IMG/VR virus record: IMGVR_UViG_3300018077_000002
Span: 1 to 48,264 of that record
Length of the DNA: 48,264 nt
DNA from: a virus
Strand: one strand, 5' to 3'
Below are positions 29,979 to 39,317 of this stretch, in pieces. Under the pieces are notes generated by a model that was given only the letters and a program-made list of their open reading frames with translations, made no database searches and was not told where the DNA came from. Every line of letters begins with the position of its first letter. Position 1 is the stretch's first letter. The position numbers and the translations under genes were made by a program.

Positions 29979-30884
29979 ATGTTACTCACTCGAAGTGAAG
30001 TTAAATCGTACAAGGGCATCGATAACGATGTCCACGATGCCGAGATCGATCGACTGATCGTGGCAGTCCGCAGCTTTCTCACTCAATACTGCCACCGAAC
30101 GTTCGAGGCGAACGCGACCATCTTGGAGTTCCACTCCGGTCGATCAGGTCAATCTCGCCTGCTCGTCAGGCAACCACCGATCAACTCCATCGCCAGCCTG
30201 TACGACGATCCTTTGCGGATCTACGGAGCCAGCACGCTGATCCCCACAACCGACTACATCATCGAGCACGCGGAGGCTGGCATCATCAAACTGGACGGCA
30301 GGACCTTCGGGAACGGATTGAACAACATTCGGCTACTCTACGCTGGAGGGTTCGCGCCATTGGCGCAGCCACCCACGCCGGTCATCACCAATCAAGGCAC
30401 ACCAGGCAGCGCGGCTTACGGCTACAAGATTGTCGCGGTCAATGAACGAGGCGCGACCGAAGCCTCTCTGGAAGGCACGACGGCGACTGGAGCGACCACG
30501 CTCGGCACGGTCAATTACAATAAACTGACGTGGACGGCAGTCGCAGGCGCCATCGGCTATGAAATCTATCGCGTGACCGGTGGGCCTAATCAAGGACTGA
30601 TCGGGGTGGCGCTCGATGGAGTGGCCACCACCTTCAACGATCAAGGCGGACTTGGCGACACGTTGCCTGCGCCGAAGATCAACACGACTGGCATCCCGCC
30701 AGATGTGCGCCATGCCGCCATTGAGTTGATTTGGCTGGCGAGAGACAAGGGCGAGCACTCGCTGCTGGGGATGCGCGCGAAATCCATCGGCGACGGGAAC
30801 ATCTCGCTGCTCGACAACAATTGGCCAGCAGGGGTGCAGGACATTCTGAACCACTACCGGCTCGACAACGTTGAGGTGCCGTGA
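29979..30884 (+). CDS. Head-tail connector (gp6-like) with an inserted FN3-like domain
   Basis: 301 residues. The N-terminal part, LTRSEVKSYKGIDNDVHDAE and IDRLIVAVRSFLTQYCHRTF, is the helical core of gp6/DUF3168-neighbour connectors, followed by the YAGGF strand end. From about residue 130 to 235 a fibronectin-III-like unit is inserted (TPGSAAYGYKIVAVNERGAT, LTWTAVAGAIGYEIYRVTG). The connector resumes at IPPDVRHAAIELIWLARDKG and ends with helices and DILNHYRL. Normal gp6-like proteins are about 100-200 residues, so the insertion explains the length and would project from the neck. Confidence 0.75.
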   Translation: MLLTRSEVKSYKGIDNDVHDAEIDRLIVAVRSFLTQYCHRTFEANATILEFHSGRSGQSRLLVRQPPINSIASLYDDPLRIYGASTLIPTTDYIIEHAEAGIIKLDGRTFGNGLNNIRLLYAGGFAPLAQPPTPVITNQGTPGSAAYGYKIVAVNERGATEASLEGTTATGATTLGTVNYNKLTWTAVAGAIGYEIYRVTGGPNQGLIGVALDGVATTFNDQGGLGDTLPAPKINTTGIPPDVRHAAIELIWLARDKGEHSLLGMRAKSIGDGNISLLDNNWPAGVQDILNHYRLDNVEVP

Positions 30885-31399
30885 TGCTCAGATGGGCATC
30901 AAAGCTCGAAGGGTTGACAGGAGAGGAATTGGAGAAGGCCGCTCAAGCCCTTCGATTTGATTTGAAGGCGCCAATTGAAAAGCACATGAAATTTGCGAAG
31001 GAGAGGATGGTGGTCATGGCGTCTGGGAGCGTGATTCGCCGTCGATCTGGCCGGACCGCGCGCGCCCTGGCGCGCGGCAAGGTTAGCTCAGAAGTGTTCG
31101 CAGATCGAGTCGAAGGGAGAATCGTCGACCGGGCCTTGATCTTGAACATCTTGGAAGGTGGCGCCCACATGCCAGCCGTGCTGATCAGGCCGAAGTTCGA
31201 TGAATCGCCCGTGATGCGGTTCTTCACGCCGTCCGGGCAGATCGTCTTTGTGAGAGGAGAGGTGCTGATCCCAGCGCGAACGATCGCGCCAAGACCTATC
31301 AGAAAGCCTGCACTCGAGGCCATTGTACCGGGGTTGATTATCGATCTCGAAAGGCAGGTTGAAGCGACGATTTTAGAACAGCGGGGAGTCAAGACCTAG
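30884..31399 (+). CDS. Neck protein (HK97 gp10/Mu gpG-like)
   Basis: 171 residues starting in a TGATG overlap. RWASKLEGLTGEELEKAAQA, SVIRRRSGRTARALARGKVS, ILNILEGGAHMPAVLIRPKF and IPARTIAPRPIRKPALEAIV match minor neck or tail-completion proteins that link connector and tail. The position between connector and tail terminator agrees. Confidence 0.7.
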   Translation: MLRWASKLEGLTGEELEKAAQALRFDLKAPIEKHMKFAKERMVVMASGSVIRRRSGRTARALARGKVSSEVFADRVEGRIVDRALILNILEGGAHMPAVLIRPKFDESPVMRFFTPSGQIVFVRGEVLIPARTIAPRPIRKPALEAIVPGLIIDLERQVEATILEQRGVKT

Positions 31400-31403
31400 A
31401 CGC

Positions 31404-31853
31404 ATGCCACCGACCGATCCAATCACCGAGCAATTGGTGGAGAAAATCGTGGCTCGGTTGGAGGCGATTCAGGAAGGAGAGACTTACTGGTACACACCGC
31501 TTGAGGTGGCGCGCGACTATAAGTTCCACACGGACGTGAAGGGCTTCCCATTCTATGGCGTCATCGACGACGAGAAGGCGGCGGAGGGAGAGGACAACCA
31601 GGACATTCATGACCTGTTCACGGTCACCATCGTCGGCTGGGTCAAAAGTGATCAGGACAGGCGGTTAACGGTTCGACGCGCGATCAGCGATGTGGAGCGC
31701 GCCATCTATAGCGATGAGACTTGGGATGGGTTGGCGATCTGGACGGAGTATCCATCGACCAGGACCGATCGCGCGGCCCTCATCGCCAAACCGTTCGCGT
31801 ATTTTGAAATGACCTTGGCGATTCATTACGATCACGGCAGAAAGACGACGTAA
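31404..31853 (+). CDS. Tail terminator/completion protein
   Basis: 149 residues. LVEKIVARLEAIQEGETYWY, FPFYGVIDDEKAAEGEDNQD, LFTVTIVGWVKSDQDRRLTV and FAYFEMTLAIHYDHGR follow the alpha/beta layout of gpU-type terminators, which cap the tail tube and set its end. The identification rests on size, secondary-structure pattern and genome position. Confidence 0.65.
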   Translation: MPPTDPITEQLVEKIVARLEAIQEGETYWYTPLEVARDYKFHTDVKGFPFYGVIDDEKAAEGEDNQDIHDLFTVTIVGWVKSDQDRRLTVRRAISDVERAIYSDETWDGLAIWTEYPSTRTDRAALIAKPFAYFEMTLAIHYDHGRKTT

Positions 31854-31868
31854 GGGGAGGACACCAAC

Positions 31869-33317
31869 ATGCCAACGGGATTGCAATTGCTGGCGCTGGC
31901 GGGGATGGGCAAGCAAAGCGTGTTTGAGACAAGCGTCGTGCCAAGCCAGCCCATCTATTTGATCAGTGAAAACCTCAAGGCCGATGCCTCTCCGTTCATG
32001 TCAGAGTTTCGACAAGGCAGTCGCGCCTCAGAATATCTTGGGCAGATGGGCCACGTACGGTGCGGCGGGCCGTTGGTGGAGCAGGTCCGCTACCTCTTGA
32101 CGAGCGAGCCAGCCCATCTCCTCTTGCAGCAGACCTTTGGCAAGGCCTATGGGCATCAATATCGCAATCTCTTGCGCGAATCGTGGGTATCGCTCAGGAT
32201 CGCCGCCGCTGACAATCAGGAACTCAGTTTCTCTTTCACGACTCCAGCCACGCCGACCACCCAAACGGTAGCCGCGGTGGCGTTCCCGCTGAAGCGGCTC
32301 CTGAATCCGTCTGGCAATCTCAGCGTTGAAATTCAAGCTGACACGGCTGGCGATCCATCAGGCACTCCGATCAGCAACGGGACGAGCGGCACCGTCGCCG
32401 CCTCGGCCATCTTGTTGGACGGCGGATGGATCTGGTTCCTTTTTGCGACGCCGCCAACGACGACGCCGGCCACCGCGTATCACGCGGTTCTCAAAGGCAC
32501 CTATTCGCCGTCAGCGACCGACAACATACAGGTGGGAGTGGAGGACGTGCCCTCCGGCGGGAATTTTGAAATCAAGGACGCCGCGTGGGCCAACGACGCG
32601 ACCAAGAACGCGACGGCCAGAGTCTTGTCGGGTTCCTTCATCGATTCGTTCATCATGGCGAATTCCATCGAAGGCTTGTTCGCCACCATCGCGGTGGACA
32701 AGCAGGTCAGCGTGCACGAATACGTGGGCATGAAGGTCCAGGATTGCACCATTCGATCGAGCCCTGCCGATCTGGTTCGGGCAACCTACGCCCTGGTGGG
32801 CTACGATGATGATCAAACTCCGACGAGCACGGCCGCGATGCTGGCTGGCTTGAAAAATGATCGGGATTTTCCAACCCATCAGAATCTCACCGTCTTGATC
32901 GGCGATCTTGTGGACGCGTTGGTGGTAGGCGATGCGGTCAAGCTGGACACCTTTGACGCCAAATTCACGAGGCCGCTCGATCAGGAATTCGTGTCAGGCA
33001 AGCAACAGGCGGAGGAACCGCTGGAGAACGGTCCAGGCCGCGTGACGGTCAGCTTATCGTTGCCAAGATACGCGGTCGACGCCTTTCGAGCCTGGCAGAA
33101 GGCCGGCACCTTGTTGCAAGCGAAAGCCCAATGGACGTTTGGCGGGAAATATCTCACCGCGCTGTTCCCGAAACTCCTGATCGATGGGCAAATTGAAATC
33201 CAGACTGGTGGGCAGGCTCCATATTCTCAGAAGGTGGAATTGATCGCCTTCAGGAACAACATGACCAACAGCCTGATGCTGGTAGAGGATGAAGCAGAGC
33301 TGAATTACCTTGCCTGA
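31869..33317 (+). CDS. Major tail (tube) protein with an inserted sandwich domain
   Basis: 482 residues, about twice the usual tube-protein size. The N-terminus GKQSVFETSVVPSQPIYLIS and the C-terminal block VDAFRAWQKAGTLLQAKAQW, YSQKVELIAFRNNMTNS are tube-like. Residues about 110-235 form an added domain (VAFPLKRLLNPSGNLSVEIQ, IWFLFATPPTTTPATAYHAV) like the choice-of-anchor or carbohydrate-binding sandwiches seen on surface proteins. The insert would decorate the tail tube along its length. Confidence 0.75.
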   Translation: MPTGLQLLALAGMGKQSVFETSVVPSQPIYLISENLKADASPFMSEFRQGSRASEYLGQMGHVRCGGPLVEQVRYLLTSEPAHLLLQQTFGKAYGHQYRNLLRESWVSLRIAAADNQELSFSFTTPATPTTQTVAAVAFPLKRLLNPSGNLSVEIQADTAGDPSGTPISNGTSGTVAASAILLDGGWIWFLFATPPTTTPATAYHAVLKGTYSPSATDNIQVGVEDVPSGGNFEIKDAAWANDATKNATARVLSGSFIDSFIMANSIEGLFATIAVDKQVSVHEYVGMKVQDCTIRSSPADLVRATYALVGYDDDQTPTSTAAMLAGLKNDRDFPTHQNLTVLIGDLVDALVVGDAVKLDTFDAKFTRPLDQEFVSGKQQAEEPLENGPGRVTVSLSLPRYAVDAFRAWQKAGTLLQAKAQWTFGGKYLTALFPKLLIDGQIEIQTGGQAPYSQKVELIAFRNNMTNSLMLVEDEAELNYLA

Positions 33318-33330
33318 GGGGTGACGAACC

Positions 33331-33735
33331 ATGGCGTTGCGAATCATCACGCAGAATGAAACCTATGAAATCGCCACCGAGGGCGCGAGCTTCGAATTGA
33401 AACGGCTGTCACCTGACATCGAGGCGGCCTTCTTTGACCGCTTGGAAACCGCCAAGACGCACGCCGATAAAGTGAAAGCCTCGCTCGAATTGCTCGATCG
33501 AGCCTTGGTGGGATGGCAGGGCATCGAAGGGCCAGACGGGCAGCTTGCCTTTTCAAAAGACCGTATACGGGATCTCGATTGGCTGTTGATAGCAACGCTC
33601 GCGGTGCGTGCGGCGACCGGAGGGGCCGCTCCGGACCCTTTGACGTGGGCGATCTCCAGGCACTCGACGAGTTCGCGGAATGGCAGCGAGCCAATCCCGG
33701 ACTCACCTGTCACCAGTGCCGAGCGGTCGCCCTGA
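33331..33735 (+). CDS. Tail assembly chaperone, short form (gpG-like)
   Basis: 134 residues. ITQNETYEIATEGASFELKR, IEAAFFDRLETAKTHADKVK and DLDWLLIATLAVRAATGG match G-type chaperones, which coat the tape measure protein before tube assembly. The frame contains the slippery heptamer CCCTTTG at 33636-33642, so part of the ribosomes make the long form. After the slip site this frame yields a nondescript Ser-rich tail, which supports frameshifting as the biologically important output. Confidence 0.75.
   Translation: MALRIITQNETYEIATEGASFELKRLSPDIEAAFFDRLETAKTHADKVKASLELLDRALVGWQGIEGPDGQLAFSKDRIRDLDWLLIATLAVRAATGGAAPDPLTWAISRHSTSSRNGSEPIPDSPVTSAERSP
33636..33642 (+). promoter_or_regulatory. Programmed -1 ribosomal frameshift site (C CCT TTG)
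   Basis: The heptamer fits the X-XXY-YYZ rule in the correct frame: the zero-frame codons are CCT and TTG, and after a -1 slip they become CCC and TTT. The -1 frame is open to TAG at 33951-33953, directly before the tape measure gene. Its position between chaperone and tape measure is that of the lambda G/GT site and its many relatives. Confidence 0.8.
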
Positions 33736-33953
33736 CCTCAGGCCAGCCGTTCGCGTGTCAAGCACGCGAGCCGTGCCGTCCTTTGTCGACCATGAACCTC
33801 GTCGCTTTGCATCTTTATGCGACGATGATGCTGCTTGGCACGGAGATGACGTTGGCGTTGACTGATCTCGAAATGACGAGCGACGAGGCCATGGGCCTAC
33901 GGCGGCGGCTGTTTCGATGCGCGAAGCTCTTTGGTCCACAGGCTCCTCGATAG
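33642..33953 (+). CDS. Tail assembly chaperone extension (gpT-like), -1 frame
   Basis: Read after the slip, this gives DVGDLQALDEFAEWQRANPG, a CHQCRAVALTSGQ-PFACQ cysteine-rich stretch and MNLVALHLYATMMLLGTEMT, ending LFRCAKLFGPQAPR. The fusion would be about 207 residues, the long form needed to bring tail tube subunits to the tape measure. The conserved helical block after the slip shows that this frame is selected. The four cysteines could bind zinc, an addition not found in lambda T. Confidence 0.75.
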   Translation, partial: DVGDLQALDEFAEWQRANPGLTCHQCRAVALTSGQPFACQAREPCRPLSTMNLVALHLYATMMLLGTEMTLALTDLEMTSDEAMGLRRRLFRCAKLFGPQAPR

Positions 33954-33961
33954 GGTGAACC

Positions 33962-35701
33962 ATGGCGCGAGGCGTCAAGATCACGTTGACGGTGAAGGAC
34001 GACGGCACGCCGGTCATTCAGAAGTTCTCGACGTCGATGAAGAAACTCCACCAGGACACGGCGCAAACCACCAGCGGCTTAAGCGCGACCTTTGGGAAGA
34101 TCAAGGAGCATTGGCTTGGGTTGACCGCGGCCATCGTTGGAACAGCGGCGACCTTGCGAGGGGCCTTCTCGGTTGCAGAAGAGGCGGCCGTCTTTGAGGA
34201 GAGCGTTGGGCGACTTCAGAGGCAACTCAGGCAATACGGTGAGACGGCGGCGACTTTGGTTCCGAAGATTCAGCAACTGACCGGCGGGCAACTCTCATTG
34301 AAACAGGCAGTTGAAGTGACCAGTCGCGCCCTCGCGGCAGGGCTGACTCCGGCCCAGGTGCAGACGTTCGTGCAATTTGCGGAGCACGCGGCAGACGTGT
34401 GGGGGACCACCATCCCGGAGGCGATGCAGCGCCTCCAGGCGAGCATGGCGGCCGGCAACGATCGGGCCTTGAAGCAGATCGGCATCGTGGTTGATCTGGA
34501 GCAGGTTTACCAAAAACTGGCGGTGGCGCAACTCTCAACCGCGGAAACGGCCAAGCTGAAGGCAAAGGTCGACGCCGAGGTCTCAAAAGAGATGGAAGAG
34601 TTGTCGAGGCAAACCGGCCTCAGCACGCTGGCGATGAAAGGCCACGAAGAAGTGGCGGTTCGTGCCAAATTCCAGACTGAAGAGTTGAAGAAAATCACCG
34701 CGGCCTACAAAGACACGCTCACCGAGCAGCAACAGATTCAGATCGCGACAACGGCCTCCATGGGGCAGATGCAGGCCACCATGAAAGCGCTTGGGACCGA
34801 CACCAATACCACGGCAGATAAATTCGCGGCCTTCAAGGCGCGGTTGGAAGACATGCGGTTGGGGCTTGGCGTGGGCATTCAAGCAGCAGCCGTCGCCATG
34901 CTTGGCGCATTGAATCTAGCCGTCGGTGGCTTGGCCAAGGTGTGGGAATGGATCGCGCGCGTCGAAATCGCGTGGTTCAAATTCCTCAGCTTGTTCACGG
35001 ACCGCTTTGCCAACGAGCTGAAAGCCTGGCAGGAGGATATGGCAGCAGCAGCGGCCATGTCCACTGATTTCTTCAAGAAAGGCATCGACGACATCACGGC
35101 TTCAATCGAGCGCTTGAAGTCGGTCAGCGATCCACTCACCGATGCGATCACTCGCACCAACGCAGCATTGAATCAACAGGGTGCCGCGATGGGTGGGGCT
35201 GCCGATAAAACCAAGCAAGCGACAACCGCCCAGCAGGATTTCACCGCTGCCTTGAATCAGACGGCGGCGGCGGCCGGACAAGCAGCGGACGCGGTGGGCA
35301 ATCTGGCTAGCGCGGAAGGCAGCCTTGGGGGAGGCGTCATCGGCGGTGGAGGAGGCTTGGCAGGAATCTTGCCATTCGGCGATTTGCCCATCGCCAGCGG
35401 CGCTGGACAAGGCAGTAGAAAGCCGGAAGAATATCTGCAGGCCATCAGAGACGAAATGTACGTGTTAACGGAACGACTGAAACCTGAGAATTGGCTCGGC
35501 ACGTTCGGTGCGAACAGAGCGATGCTTGCCTCGCAGCAATTGGCCCGCCTCCATGTTCTTGAAACCCAGGCCCTTGGGCAAATACCGCAAGGAGGAGTGG
35601 TTTTCAACATTAACGCGGGAGCCTTCTCGAATGGCTCTGATGTGATTGCCGCGATCAGAAACGTGCTCGTGCCTGAATTGCGGCGGCTTGGACTGATCTG
35701 A
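33962..35701 (+). CDS. Tape measure protein (579 aa)
   Basis: RGVKITLTVKDDGTPVIQKF, then TSGLSATFGKIKEHWLGLTA, KQAVEVTSRALAAGLTPAQV and PEAMQRLQASMAAGNDRALK are the helical repeats of phage tape measures; a hydrophobic segment (IQAAAVAMLGALNLAVGGLA) lies near residues 300-320. The C-terminal part is Gly/Ala-rich and ends with AGAFSNGSDVIAAIRNVLVP. At 579 residues it is short, and at about 1.5 angstrom per residue (general rule) it implies a tail near 85-90 nm. Confidence 0.85.
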   Translation: MARGVKITLTVKDDGTPVIQKFSTSMKKLHQDTAQTTSGLSATFGKIKEHWLGLTAAIVGTAATLRGAFSVAEEAAVFEESVGRLQRQLRQYGETAATLVPKIQQLTGGQLSLKQAVEVTSRALAAGLTPAQVQTFVQFAEHAADVWGTTIPEAMQRLQASMAAGNDRALKQIGIVVDLEQVYQKLAVAQLSTAETAKLKAKVDAEVSKEMEELSRQTGLSTLAMKGHEEVAVRAKFQTEELKKITAAYKDTLTEQQQIQIATTASMGQMQATMKALGTDTNTTADKFAAFKARLEDMRLGLGVGIQAAAVAMLGALNLAVGGLAKVWEWIARVEIAWFKFLSLFTDRFANELKAWQEDMAAAAAMSTDFFKKGIDDITASIERLKSVSDPLTDAITRTNAALNQQGAAMGGAADKTKQATTAQQDFTAALNQTAAAAGQAADAVGNLASAEGSLGGGVIGGGGGLAGILPFGDLPIASGAGQGSRKPEEYLQAIRDEMYVLTERLKPENWLGTFGANRAMLASQQLARLHVLETQALGQIPQGGVVFNINAGAFSNGSDVIAAIRNVLVPELRRLGLI

Positions 35702-35704
35702 GCC

Positions 35705-36097
35705 ATGCCAACGGTGATTTGGAACAGTGGAGCAACGACGGTGACCTTCGCAAAAGGGATCGTCCGCGGCGCACACAGCTTCGACCGCTCTCGGTCACTG
35801 ACCGACCGATTGGCCGGAGGAGCGATCGTGAGCTATGAGCTTGGGCTAGCAGCGCTGGAGATGCTTGATTGCGAGTTTCCCCATGTGACAAAAGCTCTGC
35901 TGACCGACGCCTTGACATTTAAGGATACGATTGTGAAGGACAGCCTCAACACGTTCACGCACACCGACAATTCAGAGAGTCCGGCTTTGGTGAAAACAGT
36001 GCGCTTGACGGACTTTCAGTTCAGTCCTGAAGCGTACACGGAGCCAGCCAACCCTCATTTCCGCATACGCGCCAAACTGCAGGTGGAGCCGCCGTAA
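35705..36097 (+). CDS. Small tail protein after the tape measure (130 aa)
   Basis: VIWNSGATTVTFAKGIVRGA, DCEFPHVTKALLTDALTFKD and LTDFQFSPEAYTEPANPHFR form a beta-rich protein in the position of distal tail or baseplate components. It starts 3 nt after the tape measure stop. No motif beyond that; role inferred from gene order. Confidence 0.55.
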   Translation: MPTVIWNSGATTVTFAKGIVRGAHSFDRSRSLTDRLAGGAIVSYELGLAALEMLDCEFPHVTKALLTDALTFKDTIVKDSLNTFTHTDNSESPALVKTVRLTDFQFSPEAYTEPANPHFRIRAKLQVEPP

Positions 36098-36118
36098 ATA
36101 GATGAGACCGAACCGAAC

Positions 36119-38869
36119 ATGCTGACGCTCACGACTAACTTCAGAAGCGAAACGGAAAAGTTGTCGGCCACGCGGCCGGTGGCGATTCTGAAGTGCGAGT
36201 TCGTGACTGGAACTGTCTACGTCGGTGATTTCAACTACACGGTTGCAACGTGGGAAGGAAGTGACCGCACAGTCCGCGGTTGGATCAAAGAGTGGGGCAC
36301 GCTCGATGACGTCGCCACCCTGAATCTCGCCGCGACCCCAGCCCTTGGAGGGGATTTATCCATCACCCTCTTGATACCTGGCGGGAGAGAAGGACCGGAT
36401 ACCTTCTGGACTCGTCTCGTTGATAGCGTGAATCTGCCAGAGCAAACCGTGGTGTCTCTGTATCTGTGGTTCCGAGATTTAACGGCCTCGACCGATCCTC
36501 CGCTCAAGCAGTGGGAAGGCACGATTCAATCTTGGCGTTGGCTCGACGAGTTGATGCTGCAGATTGATTTGGCCGATGGCCTGACGCGAGTCGATAAACC
36601 GATCAGTCGTGTGCTTAATACCTCCATATTTCCGAACCTTGATCCAGACGATGTCGGCAGAATTGAAAACGTCATCTATGGCTCCATCGAGCGCGTCCAC
36701 TGCCACGCCATCGACGCCGGGCCCAACAGCACCTTGTCGTTCGACTTGGCGATCGCCGGGACTGTTCTGTATTATTCAGAGAACGAAACGCCCTTTGCCG
36801 CATCAGGCAACATTTTCATCAGTGCCGAAAGGATCACCTACACCGGCAAAACCACCGAAACATTGAATGGCATACTTCACGGAAAACTGACTGGCCTCAC
36901 AAGAGGCACCGGCGGCACTACCGCCGGCGTTCATTCACGCGGGGACCCTCTTGTGCAAACACAAACCTTTTATGATTATCTTATCGCCGGTCACCCATGC
37001 AAGGCTGTCTTGAAAGTTTATGTGACTGGAGATCGTGGCGAGCCAATTACGGTGCCTGGCACCGATTATACGGTCGAATTAAACTGGACCGGCGCGACTG
37101 ACGGAATTGCGCGTACCAGAATCCGCATCAACACAACCGAGAAGTTACAAAAACAGATTGCGATCGCCGACTCGATTGCGGTAGCAGATAATTTAACTGT
37201 CGGCGATAATATCAATTTCCAGACGTCTCAAGATCAATCACAATCACAAAGTCCGGTCGCCGGGAATAGCGGTTCGTTTCCGCTTAATTCAAATGGCAAT
37301 AAATTCAACACATCCTTCGCAGCGCCATCGTTTGCGCCATCTCGTTATGATTACGCCGTCAACTTCAACATCTCAGGGTCGGTCAATAATGGCGCTCAAA
37401 TTCAGTGCCTGCATGGCGGGCAAATCTTTGTTGTGGCGTCATATTTTAATGGAATATGGTCAATCACTCCTAATTTTTCCCTCACCACGGCGAGCAATAC
37501 ATTGGCGTGGAATATGGCAGGATTTACGGTGTTTAATGGCACTTGTCAGATTAATAGTGTCAGCCGAACATGTTTTGGGCCATCCAGTATTTCCAAAACG
37601 GGATCAGCCTTTCGAGGATCGTCAGTAAGTAAGAGTGGCACAGTCACCGGCAACAGCGCAGCTGACGTTGTCGTTGGCTCAGCAGTCTACGCCGACGTGC
37701 AAGGCTACCAGGATGACGCAAGCGGAACCTATACTGGAACGCCGAACGCGCTGATCCAGCTTGCCAGAGATGTCTTGAAGCATTTCCTTAATGTGTGGTT
37801 GGGCATTGCATTGTCCGCTATCAAAACCTCTCAAAATCTTGCCGTGAAGATGGACACCGTCTATCAACTCAACGGGAACGTGGCAGAAGAACCTGGGCTG
37901 GTGTCGGCGATTGCGGCACGGCTGGCTTTCGAGGCTGGCTGTTGGCTGAAATTTCAGGCCGGCGGCGCCACCATTACATTTCGTGAGCGCTTGTTTTCGC
38001 CGAGCGTGCAGGTGACGACACACAGGTTGGCCTTTCTGCAGAAGGACCATGGATCGGCTGACGTGCGTCCGGTGCCAGTCGAGTGGATCATCAACAAAAT
38101 GAATCTCCGCTACGATCGTGATTGGATGCAGGGCAGGAGCTTTGAATCCTATCGTGGCGTTGAGGCGCGCGATGACACCTCAAGCCAGGCCAGGTACGGC
38201 ATCAAAGAACAACCTGAATTATTTTTCTGCAATTTCATCACGACATCGGCCCACGCTTCAGCCATCGCCAACCTTTACATGAACCTGTACAGTCGCCGGC
38301 GCAATGTCATTTCGTGGCGGACTCGCCTGCACCATGCGGATCTAGAATTCGGGGATCGCGTGCGCCTGCAGGATCGCATGGCTCCGAGGGTCGTCGGTGA
38401 GTTGGTCAGCGCCAACTACCAACCAGCTCACGCCGTCGATCAGCGGATGCCCGCCATGGATTTTCTTCTTTTGGAGATCGAGGAGGCCGATCGCATGTGG
38501 AACCGCGTCAGTAAAACAGGCAATTACACCTTGGTGAGCCCAGCCGATCAGTGGACCATCTTCGACAATCTTGGGACGGCGACCTTCATCACCTTGACGC
38601 TCCCACCTGCCACTGTCGGCATGCGCTTCTTGTTTTACGTGGCCGCGGCGCTGCAGATTAGGGTTGATCCGAATGGCACCGAACTCTTTTCGTTGAGCTT
38701 CACGAGCGGTTCGGCAACCGCCCCGCTTGGTTCATCGGTGCTCACAGATCAGGTGGCAGGCAAATACCTCGGCGCCACGGATGTTGGCGCGTGGATCGCA
38801 CTGGCGTGCTTCACGGCCGGGAAGTGGCAGGCCATTGGCAAAGTCGGAAACTGGACGATCGAACCGTAA
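36119..38869 (+). CDS. Large tail-tip/baseplate protein (916 aa)
   Basis: The N-terminal 250 residues (RPVAILKCEFVTGTVYVGDF, SITLLIPGGREGPDTFWTRL, QVDL-type LMLQIDLADGLTRVDKPISR) resemble DUF2163-like hub proteins that close the tail tube. A central AT-richer segment (nucleotides about 37140-37640) with Ser/Asn-rich beta strands looks like an inserted domain. The later part (FLNVWLGIALSAIKTSQNLA, FRERLFSPSVQVTTHRLAFL, LEFGDRVRLQDRMAPRVVGE) is a second hub-like unit. The last 120 residues form a knob (NYTLVSPADQWTIFDN, FITLTLPPATVGMRFLFYVA) such as those on receptor-binding tips. Confidence 0.7.
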   Translation: MLTLTTNFRSETEKLSATRPVAILKCEFVTGTVYVGDFNYTVATWEGSDRTVRGWIKEWGTLDDVATLNLAATPALGGDLSITLLIPGGREGPDTFWTRLVDSVNLPEQTVVSLYLWFRDLTASTDPPLKQWEGTIQSWRWLDELMLQIDLADGLTRVDKPISRVLNTSIFPNLDPDDVGRIENVIYGSIERVHCHAIDAGPNSTLSFDLAIAGTVLYYSENETPFAASGNIFISAERITYTGKTTETLNGILHGKLTGLTRGTGGTTAGVHSRGDPLVQTQTFYDYLIAGHPCKAVLKVYVTGDRGEPITVPGTDYTVELNWTGATDGIARTRIRINTTEKLQKQIAIADSIAVADNLTVGDNINFQTSQDQSQSQSPVAGNSGSFPLNSNGNKFNTSFAAPSFAPSRYDYAVNFNISGSVNNGAQIQCLHGGQIFVVASYFNGIWSITPNFSLTTASNTLAWNMAGFTVFNGTCQINSVSRTCFGPSSISKTGSAFRGSSVSKSGTVTGNSAADVVVGSAVYADVQGYQDDASGTYTGTPNALIQLARDVLKHFLNVWLGIALSAIKTSQNLAVKMDTVYQLNGNVAEEPGLVSAIAARLAFEAGCWLKFQAGGATITFRERLFSPSVQVTTHRLAFLQKDHGSADVRPVPVEWIINKMNLRYDRDWMQGRSFESYRGVEARDDTSSQARYGIKEQPELFFCNFITTSAHASAIANLYMNLYSRRRNVISWRTRLHHADLEFGDRVRLQDRMAPRVVGELVSANYQPAHAVDQRMPAMDFLLLEIEEADRMWNRVSKTGNYTLVSPADQWTIFDNLGTATFITLTLPPATVGMRFLFYVAAALQIRVDPNGTELFSLSFTSGSATAPLGSSVLTDQVAGKYLGATDVGAWIALACFTAGKWQAIGKVGNWTIEP

Positions 38870-38894
38870 CCACCCTTCACCAAGGAGGCACGCC

Positions 38895-39314
38895 GTGCGA
38901 AAATTGCTGACGCTTCTGATGATAGCAGTTGTTATCTTTCTGGGGTTCATGGCAGCGACCTTCGTTCTCGCCGAGACGCTGTTCCGATGCTCTGGCCAAG
39001 TTGAACTCTACACCAACGTGGCCGAGTATGGATGTCCGGTCTATGCCCCTCACTCCACGCTCGGGATTGTGCGACACGGGGCGACTCGCGAAGAAATCTT
39101 TCAGAAAGCAAGCGGATCGGTAACAGTGCCGGCACGAATGCCAACCGAGCAATTCATAACTCCTAAGGTCTGCACGCTCTATGCCGAATGGCTCGCCTTG
39201 AATGAGCGGACCGTGGGAGGCACGTTGAATCAGACCACCCAGGATCGGCAACGGTGGCAAGCGCTTGCCCGCATGTTCACCGTCGTTGGAATCCCCGTGG
39301 CCTGCAAAGATTGA
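38895..39314 (+). CDS. Membrane-anchored periplasmic protein (139 aa)
   Basis: GTG 38895 behind a perfect AAGGAGG. The N-terminus RKLLTLLMIAVVIFLGFMAA, then TFVLAET is a signal anchor or uncleaved signal peptide; the rest is soluble with four Cys. It opens the lysis and surface region. It could be a superinfection or lysis accessory protein; no family recognised. Confidence 0.55.
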   Translation: MRKLLTLLMIAVVIFLGFMAATFVLAETLFRCSGQVELYTNVAEYGCPVYAPHSTLGIVRHGATREEIFQKASGSVTVPARMPTEQFITPKVCTLYAEWLALNERTVGGTLNQTTQDRQRWQALARMFTVVGIPVACKD

Positions 39315-39317
39315 ATT

